Origin: Amycolatopsis vancoresmycina
Lineage (GTDB): Bacteria; Actinomycetota; Actinomycetes; Mycobacteriales; Pseudonocardiaceae
DNA length: 64,000 nt
Direction of reading: 5' to 3'
Assembly: GCF_000716785.1 (NCBI RefSeq)
Contig: NZ_JNYY01000007.1
Span: 1-64,000, forward strand
The position numbers were made by a program, and so were the translations under genes. This document shows, in pieces, positions 8,187 through 17,612 of this stretch. The stretch's first letter is position 1. Every line of letters starts with the position of its first letter. The notes under the pieces were generated by a model that was not told the origin of the DNA, searched no databases, and was given only the letters and a program-made list of their open reading frames with translations.

Positions 8187-9613
8187 CCGAACAGACCATC
8201 CCGGCCACGACCGGCAGCACCGCGGACGCGGGCGACGCCGGCTACCGCAAGGCCCTCAAACCCCGGCACGTGAACATGATCGCGATCGGCGGGGCGATCG
8301 GCACCGGCCTGTTCCTCGGCGCCGGCGGCCGGCTCGCCCAGGCCGGGCCCGCGCTGGCCATCGTCTACGCCGTCTGCGGGCTCTTCGCGTTCTTCGTGGT
8401 CCGCGCGCTCGGCGAGCTGATCCTGTACCGGCCCTCCAGCGGCGCCTTCGTCTCCTACGCCCGCGAGTTCATGGGTGAAAAGGGCGCGTACCTCGCCGGC
8501 TGGATGCACTTCCTCAACTGGTCGACCACCGGCATCGCCGACATCACGGCGATCGCGCTGTACGCGCACTTCTGGTCGTTCTTCTCGCCGGTCCCGCAGT
8601 GGGTGCTCGCGCTGATCGCCCTCGCCGTGGTCCTGACGCTCAACCTCGTCTCGGTCAAGCTGTTCGGCGAGATGGAGTTCTGGTTCGCCATCGTCAAGGT
8701 CGCCGCGCTGGTGCTGTTCATGGTGATCGGCATCTTCCTGCTGGTGACGCAGACGCCGGTCGACGGCGTGGCGGGCGGCCCGCAGCTGATCGCCGACCAC
8801 GGCGGGATCTTCCCGGCCGGGCTGCTGCCGATGGTGCTGATCGTGCAGGGCGTGGTGTTCGCCTACGCCTCGGTCGAGCTGGTCGGCGTGGCCGCGGGCG
8901 AGACCGAGCACCCGGAGAAGATCATGCCGAAGGCGATCAACTCCATCATGTGGCGCATCCTCGTCTTCTACGTCGGCTCGGTCGTGCTGCTGGCGATGCT
9001 GCTGCCGTGGAGCTCGTACACGAAGGACCAGAGCCCGTTCGTCACCGTGCTCTCGCACCTGGGCGTGCCGGCGGCGGACAGCGTGATGAACCTGGTCGTG
9101 CTCACCGCGGCGCTGTCCAGCCTGAATTCGGGCCTGTACTCGACCGGCCGCATCCTGCGGTCGATGGCGATGGCCGGCTCGGCGCCGAAGTTCACCGGCG
9201 TGATGAACCGCAACCACGTGCCCTACGGCGGGATCCTGCTCACCGCGGCCGTCTGCGTGCTCGGCGTCGGGCTCAACTACCTGGTGCCGAAGGAGGCCTT
9301 CGACATCGTGCTGAACTTCGCCGCGATCGGCATCCTCGCCACCTGGGCCATCATCGTGCTCTGCCACCTGCTGTTCGTGCGCAGGGCGAAGCGCGACGGC
9401 GTCGAGCGGCCGTCGTTCCGGCTGCCGTTCTCGCCCTGGACCGAAATCGCCACGCTGGTGTTCCTCGCCGCCGTCGTCGTGCTGATGGGCTTCGACGAGA
9501 CCGGCCGGATCACCCTGCTCGCGCTGCCCGCCATCGCCGTCGCGCTGGTCGTGGGCTGGTTCGGCGTCCGCAAGCGGATCGACATGCGCGCGTTCGACAA
9601 GGAGGGCATGTGA
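8183..9613 (+). CDS. ansP: amino acid permease, probably L-asparagine permease
   Basis: The 476-residue protein belongs to the amino acid-polyamine-organocation (APC) family. It opens with the diagnostic RHVNMIAIGGAIGTGLFLG after a short hydrophilic tail and then has about 12 membrane helices, including the ELILYRPSSGAFVSYAREF segment. Such proton symporters import asparagine or related amino acids. The GTG start overlaps the regulator stop (GTGA), with GGGGA upstream, and its own stop overlaps the asparaginase start. This indicates translational coupling. Specificity for asparagine is inferred from the asparaginase and aspartase that follow. Confidence 0.85.
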   Translation: MTEQTIPATTGSTADAGDAGYRKALKPRHVNMIAIGGAIGTGLFLGAGGRLAQAGPALAIVYAVCGLFAFFVVRALGELILYRPSSGAFVSYAREFMGEKGAYLAGWMHFLNWSTTGIADITAIALYAHFWSFFSPVPQWVLALIALAVVLTLNLVSVKLFGEMEFWFAIVKVAALVLFMVIGIFLLVTQTPVDGVAGGPQLIADHGGIFPAGLLPMVLIVQGVVFAYASVELVGVAAGETEHPEKIMPKAINSIMWRILVFYVGSVVLLAMLLPWSSYTKDQSPFVTVLSHLGVPAADSVMNLVVLTAALSSLNSGLYSTGRILRSMAMAGSAPKFTGVMNRNHVPYGGILLTAAVCVLGVGLNYLVPKEAFDIVLNFAAIGILATWAIIVLCHLLFVRRAKRDGVERPSFRLPFSPWTEIATLVFLAAVVVLMGFDETGRITLLALPAIAVALVVGWFGVRKRIDMRAFDKEGM

Positions 9614-10527
9614 GCCACGAACCCCTCGTCGAGCTGATCCGCGACGGCCTGGTCGAGGGCGTCCACCACGGCTCGGCGGTGGTGCTCGCCCCGGACGGCT
9701 CGACGCTGTTCGCCGCCGGGGACACCGACACGCCGATGTACCCGCGGTCGACGGCGAAGCCGCTGCAGGCCACGGCGATGGCGCGGCTCGGGCTGCGCCT
9801 GTCCCCCGCCGGGTTCGCGATCGCCGCGGCCAGCCACTCGGGCGAGCCCATGCACCTGGCCGCCGCACTCGACGTCCTCGACGGACGCTCCCCCGACCTG
9901 CTCGGCAACCCGGCGGACTTCCCGTTCGACCCGGTCGAGCGAGACCGCTGGCTCGCCGAGGGCCGGGCGCCGTCCCGGCTCGGGCACAACTGCTCCGGCA
10001 AGCACGCGGCGATGCTCGCGACCTGCGCGCTCAACGGCTGGTCCGCCGCGGGCTACCTCGACCCGGCCCACCCGCTGCAGCGCGCGATCGCGGCCACCGT
10101 CGAAGACCTGACCGGCCGGGACATCGCCCGGGTGGCCGTCGACGGCTGCGGCGCGCCGCTCTTCGCGACGACGTTGCGCGGGCTCGCGACGGCCGTGTCG
10201 AAGATCGCGCTCGCCGCGCCGGACACGCCCGAGGGCCTGGTCGCCGACGGTATCCGGCAGCACCCGGAGCTGGTCGGCGGCAGCAGGCGGGATGTCACCG
10301 CGATCATGCGCGCGATACCCGGGCTGATCGCCAAGGACGGGTTCGAGGCCGTCCAGGTCGCCGCGCTGCCGGACGGCACGGCGATCGCGTTCAAGATCGC
10401 CGACGGCGGGGACCGGGCGCGCTACCCGGTGCTGGCCGCGCTGCTCGGGCGGTGCGGGATCGACGTCCCGCCCGGGCCGGACAACCTGCGTTTCACCGGA
10501 AACATCTCTGTGGGGAGCCTGCGATGA
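9610..10527 (+). CDS. L-asparaginase II family protein
   Basis: The 305-residue protein matches the bacterial asparaginase II family (PF06089), distinct from the classical E. coli AnsB fold. It has conserved blocks YPRSTAKPLQ, AASHSGE, GHNCSGKHAAML and VDGCGAP. It would hydrolyse asparagine to aspartate and ammonia in the cytoplasm. The GTG start overlaps the permease stop by four bases and the stop overlaps the aspA start, so the four-gene operon has no gaps. Together with permease and aspartase it forms a full route from external asparagine to fumarate and two ammonia. Confidence 0.9.
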   Translation: MSHEPLVELIRDGLVEGVHHGSAVVLAPDGSTLFAAGDTDTPMYPRSTAKPLQATAMARLGLRLSPAGFAIAAASHSGEPMHLAAALDVLDGRSPDLLGNPADFPFDPVERDRWLAEGRAPSRLGHNCSGKHAAMLATCALNGWSAAGYLDPAHPLQRAIAATVEDLTGRDIARVAVDGCGAPLFATTLRGLATAVSKIALAAPDTPEGLVADGIRQHPELVGGSRRDVTAIMRAIPGLIAKDGFEAVQVAALPDGTAIAFKIADGGDRARYPVLAALLGRCGIDVPPGPDNLRFTGNISVGSLR

Positions 10528-11915
10528 CCACCCGCCGCGAACACGACCTGCTGGGCGACAAGGACGTCCCCGCCGAGGCGTACTGGGGCGTGCACACCGC
10601 CCGCGCCCGCGAGAACTTCCCCATCACCGGCACCACGCTCGCCGCCTACCCGCACCTGATCGAGGCGCTCGCCGCGGTCAAGGAGGCCGCGGCTCGCGCC
10701 AACGCCGAGCTCGGCCTGCTCGCCCCCGAGATCGCCGAAGCGATCGCGGGCGCCTGCCGGGAGATCCGGGAAGGCGCGCTGCACGGCGAGTTCGCCGTCG
10801 ACGTCATCCAGGGCGGCGCCGGGACGTCGACCAACATGAACGCCAACGAGGTCATCGCGAACCGCGCGCTCGAGCTGCTCGGGCACGCCAAGGGCGACTA
10901 CCACGTCGTGCACCCGAACGAGCACGTCAACCTCGGGCAGTCGACGAACGACGCCTACCCGACCGCGGTCAACGTCGCGACGATCATCGCCGTGCGCCAG
11001 CTGTCCGAAGCGATGGTCGTGCTGGAGAAGGCGTTCGCGGCCAAGGCCGTCGAGTTCCACGACGTGCTCAAGATGGGCCGCACGCAGCTGCAGGACGCCG
11101 TGCCGATGACGCTCGGCCAGGAGTTCGGCACGTACGCGGTGATGCTCGGCGAGGACCGGCAGCGGCTGCACGAAGCCGTCGCGCTGCTGCACGAGATCAA
11201 CCTCGGCGCGACCGCGATCGGCACCGGCCTCAACGCCGCGCCGGGCTACGCCGAAGCCGCGTGCCGGCACCTGCGCGAGATCACCGGGCTGCCGGTCGTC
11301 ACCGCCGCGGACCTGGTGGAGGCGACGCAGGACTGCGGCGCGTTCGTGCACCTGTCCGGCGTGCTCAAGCGGATCGCGGTCAAGCTCTCGAAGAGCTGCA
11401 ACGACCTGCGGCTGCTGTCGTCGGGCCCGCGCGCCGGGCTGAACGAGATCAACCTGCCGCCGGTGCAGGCCGGGTCGTCGATCATGCCGGGCAAGATCAA
11501 CCCGGTGATCCCGGAGGTGGTCAACCAGGTCGCGTTCGAGGTGATCGGCAACGACGTCACCGTGACGATGGCCGCCGAAGCCGGGCAGCTGCAGCTCAAC
11601 GCGTTCGAGCCGATCATCCTGCACTCGCTGTCGGAGAGCATCACGCACCTGGGCGCGGCCTGCCGGACGCTGGCTTCGAAGTGCGTTTCCGGGATCACGG
11701 CGAACGTGGCCGTCATGCGCGCCTACGTCGAGAACTCGATCGGCCTCGTCACCGCGCTCAACCCGAGCATCGGCTACGCGGCCGCGACGGAGATCGCGAA
11801 GGAGGCTCTCGCGACCGGGCGGGGTGTCGCCGAGCTCGTCGTCGAGAAGGGCCTGATCCCGGCCGAAGAGCTGGCGAAGCTGCTGCGTCCGGAAACCCTC
11901 GCGCGCGCGAACTGA
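10524..11915 (+). CDS. aspA: aspartate ammonia-lyase
   Basis: The 463-residue protein carries the fumarase/aspartase signature GSSIMPGKINPV at about residues 317-328, plus GQSTNDAYPTA and NCNE-like NMNANEVI blocks. The length is normal for aspartase. It converts aspartate to fumarate and ammonia, feeding the TCA cycle. The ATG overlaps the asparaginase stop codon, and GGGGAG lies just upstream. The placement after asparaginase favours aspartase over class II fumarase, which is the main alternative from sequence alone. Confidence 0.93.
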   Translation: MTTRREHDLLGDKDVPAEAYWGVHTARARENFPITGTTLAAYPHLIEALAAVKEAAARANAELGLLAPEIAEAIAGACREIREGALHGEFAVDVIQGGAGTSTNMNANEVIANRALELLGHAKGDYHVVHPNEHVNLGQSTNDAYPTAVNVATIIAVRQLSEAMVVLEKAFAAKAVEFHDVLKMGRTQLQDAVPMTLGQEFGTYAVMLGEDRQRLHEAVALLHEINLGATAIGTGLNAAPGYAEAACRHLREITGLPVVTAADLVEATQDCGAFVHLSGVLKRIAVKLSKSCNDLRLLSSGPRAGLNEINLPPVQAGSSIMPGKINPVIPEVVNQVAFEVIGNDVTVTMAAEAGQLQLNAFEPIILHSLSESITHLGAACRTLASKCVSGITANVAVMRAYVENSIGLVTALNPSIGYAAATEIAKEALATGRGVAELVVEKGLIPAEELAKLLRPETLARAN

Positions 11916-11965
11916 GGTACGGTCGGATCCGGAAGGATCGACTCCACTTCGGAAGGCGGGCGCCC

Positions 11966-13591
11966 GTGCTGGACCGACTTGTCGACAAGCTGCTCGGACT
12001 CCCCCGCGCCGAAGGCCCCCAGCCGGTCGTGACGCGCGACCTCGCCGTCCCGATGCCCGACGGCGTCACGCTGCTCGCCGACCGGTACGCACCGGCCGGG
12101 ACGACGCCGGCGCCGGTGGTGCTGATCCGCACGCCGTACGGGCGCAAGGGCATCCTCTCGAAGCTCTTCGGCGAGACGTTCGCCCGGCACGGGCTGCAGA
12201 CGGTCATCCAGAGCACCCGCGGCTCGTTCGGCTCCGGCGGCGAGTTCCGGCCGTTCCACCTCGAACGCGAGGACGGCGTCGCGACCGCCGAGTGGCTGCG
12301 CGCCCAGCCGTGGTGCGACGGGACGATCGGGATGGCGGGCGCCAGCTACCTCGGGCACACGCAGTGGGCGGTCGGGCCGTACCTCGACCCGCCGCTCGCC
12401 GCGATGTGCCTCGGCGTGACGGCGTCGGAGTTCGTCTCGACGTTCTACCCGGGCGGCGTGCTCGCCGCGGACAACATGGTGTCGTGGTCGGCGATGATCG
12501 GACGGCAGGAAGAGCGGTTCGCCGCGCTGCCGAACCCGGTGCAGACCCGCCGGACCCGCCGCGCGATGGCCCACCTGCCGATCAGCGGCGCCGACGTGGC
12601 CGCGATCGGGAAGCCGGTGACGTTCCTCCAGGACGTCACCGCCCACTTCGTGCCCGGCGACGGCTACTGGTCGATGTCCGACCACAGCGCCGAAGTCGCG
12701 AAGCTCGACGTCCCGGTGTCGATGGTCACCGGCTGGTACGACCTGTTCGTCCGCGGGCAGCTGCGCGACTTCCGCATCCTGGCCGAGGCCGGGAAGGCGC
12801 CGCGGATCACGATCGGCCCGTGGGCGCACGGCGAGCCCGCGAGCATGGGCCCGATGATCCGCGACCAGCTCGGCTTCCTGCGCGCGCACCTGCTCGGCGA
12901 CCGCACCCAGCTGCAGCGGGCCCCGGTCCGGCTGTTCCTGCAGGGCGCGAACTCCTGGCTGGACTTCGAGTCGTGGCCGCCGCCGTCGACGGCGACCGCC
13001 GCGCACCTGCGCCCGATCGGCGGGCTCGGCGAAGTCCCCGGCGACCGCGCCCTGCCGACGACGTTCACCTACGACCCGGCGGACCCCACCCCGGCGGTCG
13101 GCGGCCCGCTGCTGACGGGCGAGTGGAAGCAGCGCGACAACCAGGAGGTCGAGGCCCGCCCGGACGTGCTGGTGTTCACCGGCGAGCCGCTGCCCTCGGA
13201 CGTCGACGTCATCGGCGAGGTGGCGGCGACCGTGCACGTCCGCACCGAGCTGGGCCACGCCGACGTCTACGTCCGGCTCTGCGACGTCGACACGAACGGG
13301 ATCAGCCGCAACGTGACCGACGGGATCCTGCGGCTGCGCCCGGGTTTCCCCGCGGCGGACGCGGACGGCGTGGTGACGGCGGAGGTGACGCTCGACCCGA
13401 CCGCGTACCGCTTCCGCCGCGGCCACCGGCTGCGCGTGCAGGTGGCGGGCGGGGCGTTCCCGCGGTTCGCCCGCAACCACGGCACGGGCGAGCCGGTCAC
13501 GGAGGCGGTGGACGGCAAGGCGAACCGCTTCGAGATCTTCCACGACGCCGGACGGCCGTCGCGGATCACGCTGCCGGTGTTCGGCGGCTGA
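11966..13591 (+). CDS. CocE/NonD family alpha/beta-hydrolase (X-Pro dipeptidyl-peptidase-like)
   Basis: The 541-residue protein has an alpha/beta-hydrolase domain with the nucleophile serine in GMAGASYLGHTQW (Ser about 127) and the early block MPDGVTLLADRYAP. After about residue 330 it has a jelly-roll PepX_C domain (RFRRGHRLRVQVAGGAFPRF, near the C-terminus). Family members hydrolyse esters or acyl-proline bonds; the substrate is not predictable. No secretion signal is visible. The GTG start has GGAAGG upstream. It follows aspA by 50 bases and may be partly co-transcribed, but function gives no obvious link. Confidence 0.9.
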   Translation: MLDRLVDKLLGLPRAEGPQPVVTRDLAVPMPDGVTLLADRYAPAGTTPAPVVLIRTPYGRKGILSKLFGETFARHGLQTVIQSTRGSFGSGGEFRPFHLEREDGVATAEWLRAQPWCDGTIGMAGASYLGHTQWAVGPYLDPPLAAMCLGVTASEFVSTFYPGGVLAADNMVSWSAMIGRQEERFAALPNPVQTRRTRRAMAHLPISGADVAAIGKPVTFLQDVTAHFVPGDGYWSMSDHSAEVAKLDVPVSMVTGWYDLFVRGQLRDFRILAEAGKAPRITIGPWAHGEPASMGPMIRDQLGFLRAHLLGDRTQLQRAPVRLFLQGANSWLDFESWPPPSTATAAHLRPIGGLGEVPGDRALPTTFTYDPADPTPAVGGPLLTGEWKQRDNQEVEARPDVLVFTGEPLPSDVDVIGEVAATVHVRTELGHADVYVRLCDVDTNGISRNVTDGILRLRPGFPAADADGVVTAEVTLDPTAYRFRRGHRLRVQVAGGAFPRFARNHGTGEPVTEAVDGKANRFEIFHDAGRPSRITLPVFGG

Positions 13592-13612
13592 CCGTCCGGT
13601 GCCCGGGGACGA

Positions 13613-14245
13613 TCACCTTCGGTCGTTCCCCAGGTACGCCAAGGCTTTCACCCAGTTGGCGACGAGCACCGAGGACGCGGTGGCGAGGTCGCCGTCGCGC
13701 AGGGCGGCGGCGATGCGGCGGTGCTCGCCGATGCTCTCCCCCGCGTGGCCCTCGCGGGCGAAGTAGGCCGACTCGTACCGCTTGAGCAGCGGCTTCGTCT
13801 GCTCGATCAGCCGCAGCAGGTGCGGGTTCGGGCAGCGGGACAGCAGCAGGGCGTGCCACCGATCGTCCAAAGCGGACAGATCGCCGCCGTCGGCGAGCGC
13901 GCGGTCCATTTCGGCGGAGACGGTGTCGAGCGCGTCCGGCAGGCCGGCCAGCTCCACCGGGGACGTCCAGCGCAGCGCGAGGGCTTCGAGCTCGGCCACC
14001 AGCGGGTAGAGCCGGCGCGCCTCGCCCGGGTCGAACGGCGGCACCAGGAAGCCGCGGCCGGGCGCGGAAACCAGCAGGCCGCGGTCGGCGAGCCCGATCA
14101 GTGCCTCCCGCAGCGGCGTCCGGCTGACGCCGAGCTCCTTCGCCAGGTGCACCTCGTTGACCCGCGCGCCGGCCGCGAGCCGCCCGTCCAGGACGCGGCC
14201 GGTGATCTGCTCCAGGAGGTCGCTGCGCAACGGGGTCCGGGCCAT
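13613..14245 (-). CDS. GntR family regulator with FCD domain
   Basis: The 210-residue protein has a winged-helix DNA-binding domain at residues about 10-70 (ELGVSRTPLREALIGLADRG) followed by an FCD ligand-binding domain with the conserved DRWHALLLSRCPNP and EHRRIAAAL segments. It is divergent from the aminotransferase gene 45 bases away, and two palindromes between them are likely binding sites. Most likely it represses that gene and itself. The inducer is unknown. Confidence 0.88.
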   Translation of the reverse strand: MARTPLRSDLLEQITGRVLDGRLAAGARVNEVHLAKELGVSRTPLREALIGLADRGLLVSAPGRGFLVPPFDPGEARRLYPLVAELEALALRWTSPVELAGLPDALDTVSAEMDRALADGGDLSALDDRWHALLLSRCPNPHLLRLIEQTKPLLKRYESAYFAREGHAGESIGEHRRIAAALRDGDLATASSVLVANWVKALAYLGNDRR

Positions 14246-14253
14246 GGGCGCAG

Positions 14254-14286
14254 TATTGCATACAATAGCTATCTACTGTATTCAGT
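14254..14286. promoter_or_regulatory. GntR-type operator pair in the divergent promoter
   Basis: Two palindromes lie in the 45-bp gap: TATTG-cata-CAATA (14254-14267) and ACTG-tatt-CAGT (14275-14286). The first fits the TTGTATACAA-like sites bound by FCD-type GntR regulators. The gap is also AT-rich against its surroundings, as expected for overlapping divergent promoters. Confidence 0.55.
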
Positions 14287-14290
14287 TGGT

Positions 14291-15460
14291 ATGAGCTTCG
14301 ACGTCGAACGCGCGCGCCGCGAGACCCCGGGCTGCGCCGAGGTGGTCCACTTCAACAACGCGGGCGCGGCGCTGCCTCCGGCCGTCGTGACCGACACCGT
14401 CGTCGATTACCTGCGCCGCGAAGCGCTGATCGGCGGGTATGAAGCCGTCGCCGAGTCCTCGGAACGCTTCGACGCGGTGTACGCCTCCGTGGCGCGCCTG
14501 CTCGGCGCCGGAACCGACGACATCGCGCTCACCGACAACGCGACCCGCTCCTGGCAGGCGGTGTTCTACGCGCTGCCGTTCGGCCGCGGGGACCGGATCC
14601 TGACCTCCCGCGCGGAGTACGCCAGCAACGCCATCGCGTTCCTGCAGGTCGCGCGGCGCACCGGCGCGGTCGTCGAGGTGGTCGGCGACGACGAGTCGGG
14701 ACAGCTGGACGTGGACGAGCTGCGGCGGCGCATCGACGACGACGTCAAGCTGATCGCGGTGAGCCACGTCCCCACCCAGGGCGGGCTGGTGAACCCGGCC
14801 GAGGAGATCGGCGCGGTCGCCGAAGCGGCCGGCATCCCGTTCCTGCTCGACGCGTGCCAGTCGGCGGGCCAGCTCGACCTCGACGTCACGCGCCTCAGGT
14901 GCGACGCGCTGTCGGGGACCGGCCGCAAGTACCTGCGCGGCCCGCGTGGCACCGGGTTCCTCTACGTGCACCCGCGGCTGCGCGAGCGGCTGGAACCGGC
15001 CATGCTCGACCTGCACTCGGCGAGCTGGGAAGCGCCGGCGGAGTACGTCGTCGACCCGACGGCCAAGCGCTTCGAGGTGTGGGAACGCGACTTCGCCGCG
15101 GTGCTCGGCCTCGGCGCGGCCATCGACTACGCACTCGGCTGGGGCCTGCCGGCCATCGAGTCGCGCGTCGCGTCGCTGGCGGCGACGCTGCGCAGCCGGC
15201 TCGTGGACGCCGGCGCCCGCGTCCACGACGCCGGGGCGCGCAAGTGCGGCCTCGTCACCTTCACCGTGGACGGCACGCCGGCCGCGGAGATCAAGGCCCG
15301 GCTCGCCGAGGCGAACATCAACACCTCACTGTCGACCCGCACCTCGGCGCAGTACGACTTCACCGCGCGCGGCCTGCCGGACCTGGTCCGGGCGTCGGTG
15401 CACTACTACAACACCGAGGACGAGATCGACCTGCTGGTGCGGCAGGTCGAGAAGCTCTAG
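14291..15460 (+). CDS. class V aminotransferase (PLP-dependent)
   Basis: The 389-residue protein has the fold-type I pattern: VVHFNNAGAALPP at the N-terminus, the substrate-strand segment LLDACQSAGQLDLDV, and the PLP lysine in SGTGRKYLRGPRGTGFLY (Lys about 213). Class V enzymes include cysteine desulfurases and kynureninase-like or isopenicillin epimerase-like proteins; this one resembles the last group more than IscS. It is controlled by the divergent GntR gene. Its stop codon sits in a CTAG shared with the stop of the convergent dehydrogenase. Confidence 0.85.
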   Translation: MSFDVERARRETPGCAEVVHFNNAGAALPPAVVTDTVVDYLRREALIGGYEAVAESSERFDAVYASVARLLGAGTDDIALTDNATRSWQAVFYALPFGRGDRILTSRAEYASNAIAFLQVARRTGAVVEVVGDDESGQLDVDELRRRIDDDVKLIAVSHVPTQGGLVNPAEEIGAVAEAAGIPFLLDACQSAGQLDLDVTRLRCDALSGTGRKYLRGPRGTGFLYVHPRLRERLEPAMLDLHSASWEAPAEYVVDPTAKRFEVWERDFAAVLGLGAAIDYALGWGLPAIESRVASLAATLRSRLVDAGARVHDAGARKCGLVTFTVDGTPAAEIKARLAEANINTSLSTRTSAQYDFTARGLPDLVRASVHYYNTEDEIDLLVRQVEKL

Positions 15461-16404
15461 AAGGCGTTCACGCCGGTCAGCTCGGCGGACACCGTCCAGA
15501 GCCGTCCGGCGAGCGCGGGGTCGACCGCGTAGTCCTGCACGCCCGTGCGGGTTCCGTCGGCCGGCGCGGGCTCGGCGATGTCACAGTCCTCGAGGTACAC
15601 ACCGCCGAGGCCGTCGAGCTGCGGCGACGTCGCCGCCCAGACCTGGGTGGCGGCGCCCTGCTCCGGCGTCTTCGCCCCGCCGGTGACCCGGCCGGACTCG
15701 TCGACCATGCCCGCGTCGACGAGCTCCCGGCGGTCCAGGTGGCGCACGAGGTCGGTGAGGATCCGGCCCGGGTGCAGGGCGAACGCGCGGACGCCCCGCT
15801 CGCGCGCGAGCCGGTCGAGCTCCACCGCGAAGAGCACGTTCGCCGTTTTGGCTTGTCCGTAGGCGAGCCACTTGTCGTAGCCCCGCTCGAAGTTCAGGTC
15901 GTCGAAGCGCACCGGGCCGTAGTGGTGGCCGCGCGAGGACACCGAAACCACGCGGGCGCCGGCGCCGAACGCCGGCCAGAGGCGGTTCACCAGCGCGAAG
16001 TGCCCGAGGTGGTTGGTCGCGAACTGCGCCTCCCAGCCCGGTCCGACGCGGGTTTCCGGCACCGCCATGATGCCCGCGCTGCCGATGAAGAGGTCGATGC
16101 CGCGGCCCGAGGCGGCGAACCGTTCGGCAAAGGCTCGGACGCTGCCGAGATCCGCCAGGTCGAGCTCGTCGACCTCGACGTTTCCCAGGCCCTGCAGGGC
16201 TTTCTCCGCCGTCGCGCGGCGGCGGGCCGGGACGACGACGTGCGCGCCCGCGTCCGTCAGCGCCCGCGTGGTCTCCAGGCCGAGGCCCGAGTAGCCGCCG
16301 GTGACGATCGCGAGCCTGCCGGTCAGGTCGATCCCGGCCAGGACCTCCGCGGCCGTGGTGGTCGCGCCGAAACCCGAGCCGATCTTGTGCTGTGCGGTGG
16401 TCAT
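15457..16404 (-). CDS. short-chain dehydrogenase/reductase (retinol dehydrogenase-like)
   Basis: The 315-residue classical SDR has the NAD(P)-binding TGGYSGLG motif at about residues 35-42, NHLGHF near 130, and the catalytic YGQAK motif near 188. The C-terminal extension resembles the retinol dehydrogenase/protochlorophyllide reductase-like subgroup common in actinobacteria. The substrate is unknown. It converges on the aminotransferase with a 4-base CTAG overlap and reads in the same direction as the acyl-CoA dehydrogenase 40 bases upstream, so these two may share a transcript. Confidence 0.88.
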   Translation of the reverse strand: MTTAQHKIGSGFGATTTAAEVLAGIDLTGRLAIVTGGYSGLGLETTRALTDAGAHVVVPARRRATAEKALQGLGNVEVDELDLADLGSVRAFAERFAASGRGIDLFIGSAGIMAVPETRVGPGWEAQFATNHLGHFALVNRLWPAFGAGARVVSVSSRGHHYGPVRFDDLNFERGYDKWLAYGQAKTANVLFAVELDRLARERGVRAFALHPGRILTDLVRHLDRRELVDAGMVDESGRVTGGAKTPEQGAATQVWAATSPQLDGLGGVYLEDCDIAEPAPADGTRTGVQDYAVDPALAGRLWTVSAELTGVNAF

Positions 16405-16444
16405 GCCCCCGACGCTAAGTGCTGGAGCGCGCTCCAGCGCAAGT

Positions 16445-17581
16445 TCAGTCCTTGAGCAGCTGCCGCGCGATGACGAGCTTCTGGATCTCGCTGGTGCCCT
16501 CGTAGATGCGGAACAGCCGCGCGTCGCGGTAGATGCGCTCGACCGTCACCCCGCGGACGTACCCCATCCCGCCGTGGACCTGGACCGCGCGGTCCGCGAC
16601 CCGCCCGAGCATCTCGGTGCAGAACAGCTTCGCCGACGACGGCCCCAGTTTGCGGTCCTCGCCCGAGTCGTACTTCGCCGCGGCTTCGTGCACCATCGCC
16701 CGGCCGGCCGCGAGCTCGGCGTGCGACTCCGCCAGCAGCGCCTGCACCAGCTGGTACTCCCCGATCACGCGGCCACCCTGGCGGGCCGTCCGCGCGTACT
16801 CGACCGCCTCGGCGAGGGCCCGCTCCGCCATGCCGACGCACAGCGCGGCGATGTGCAGGCGGCCCCTGGCGAGCGACGCCATCGCGATGCCGAAGCCCTT
16901 GCCCTCCTCGCCGATCAGCGCGTCGGCCGGCAGCTCGACATCGTCGAAGACCACCTCCGACGTCCACGCGCCGGCCTGGCCCATCTTGGCGTCGTGCGGG
17001 CCGGCCGTGACCCCGGGCGCGCCCGCCGGGACGAGGAACGCGGAAATGCCGCGGCTACCGGTGCTGTCGAGGTCGGTGCGGGCGAACGCGACGAACACCT
17101 CCGCCAGCGGCGCGTTCGTGATGAACCGCTTGGTCCCCGACAGCCGGTAGCGGTCGCCGTCGCGGACCGCGCGGCTGGTCAGGCCGCCCGGGTCCGAACC
17201 GGCCTCGGCTTCGGTGAGCGCGAACGACGCGATCGCCTGGCCGGCGGCCAGCCGCGGCAGCCAGCGGGTGCGCTGGTCCGGCGTCCCGTAGTGCACGATC
17301 GCCTGGCCGGCGATGCCGTTGTTGGTGCCGAACAGCGACCGGAAGGCGGGCGTCGTCCAGCCGAGCTCGATCGCCAGCCGGACGTCCTCGGCCATCGCCA
17401 GGCCCAGCCCGCCGTATTCCTCCGGCAACGCCCAGCCGAACAGGCCGAGCTCCGCGGCCTTCTCCCGGATCCCGGCGGGGATTTCGTCGCGCTCGTCGAT
17501 CTCCGCCTCGCGCGGCACGACCTCCTTGCGCACGAACTCCCGCACCGCACCGAGGACCTGCCCGAAAACGTCCGCGTCCAT
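16445..17581 (-). CDS. acyl-CoA dehydrogenase
   Basis: The 378-residue flavoprotein has both family signatures: ALTEAEAGSDPGGL in the middle domain and VQVHGGMGYVRGVTVERIYRDARLFRIYEGTSEIQ at the C-terminus (written here as one family block, quoted in part: QVHGGMGYVRG and IYEGTSEIQ). The catalytic base falls in YEGTSE, as in short/medium-chain enzymes. It oxidises an acyl-CoA to the trans-2-enoyl-CoA. ATG at 17581 was chosen; upstream in-frame sequence belongs to the opposite gene. It is divergent from an acyl-CoA ligase gene only 31 bases away, which suggests joint control and a common degradation pathway. Confidence 0.93.
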   Translation of the reverse strand: MDADVFGQVLGAVREFVRKEVVPREAEIDERDEIPAGIREKAAELGLFGWALPEEYGGLGLAMAEDVRLAIELGWTTPAFRSLFGTNNGIAGQAIVHYGTPDQRTRWLPRLAAGQAIASFALTEAEAGSDPGGLTSRAVRDGDRYRLSGTKRFITNAPLAEVFVAFARTDLDSTGSRGISAFLVPAGAPGVTAGPHDAKMGQAGAWTSEVVFDDVELPADALIGEEGKGFGIAMASLARGRLHIAALCVGMAERALAEAVEYARTARQGGRVIGEYQLVQALLAESHAELAAGRAMVHEAAAKYDSGEDRKLGPSSAKLFCTEMLGRVADRAVQVHGGMGYVRGVTVERIYRDARLFRIYEGTSEIQKLVIARQLLKD

Positions 17582-17612
17582 GCGTCGCACCGTACCCGGT
17601 AGCGTGCGGTGC

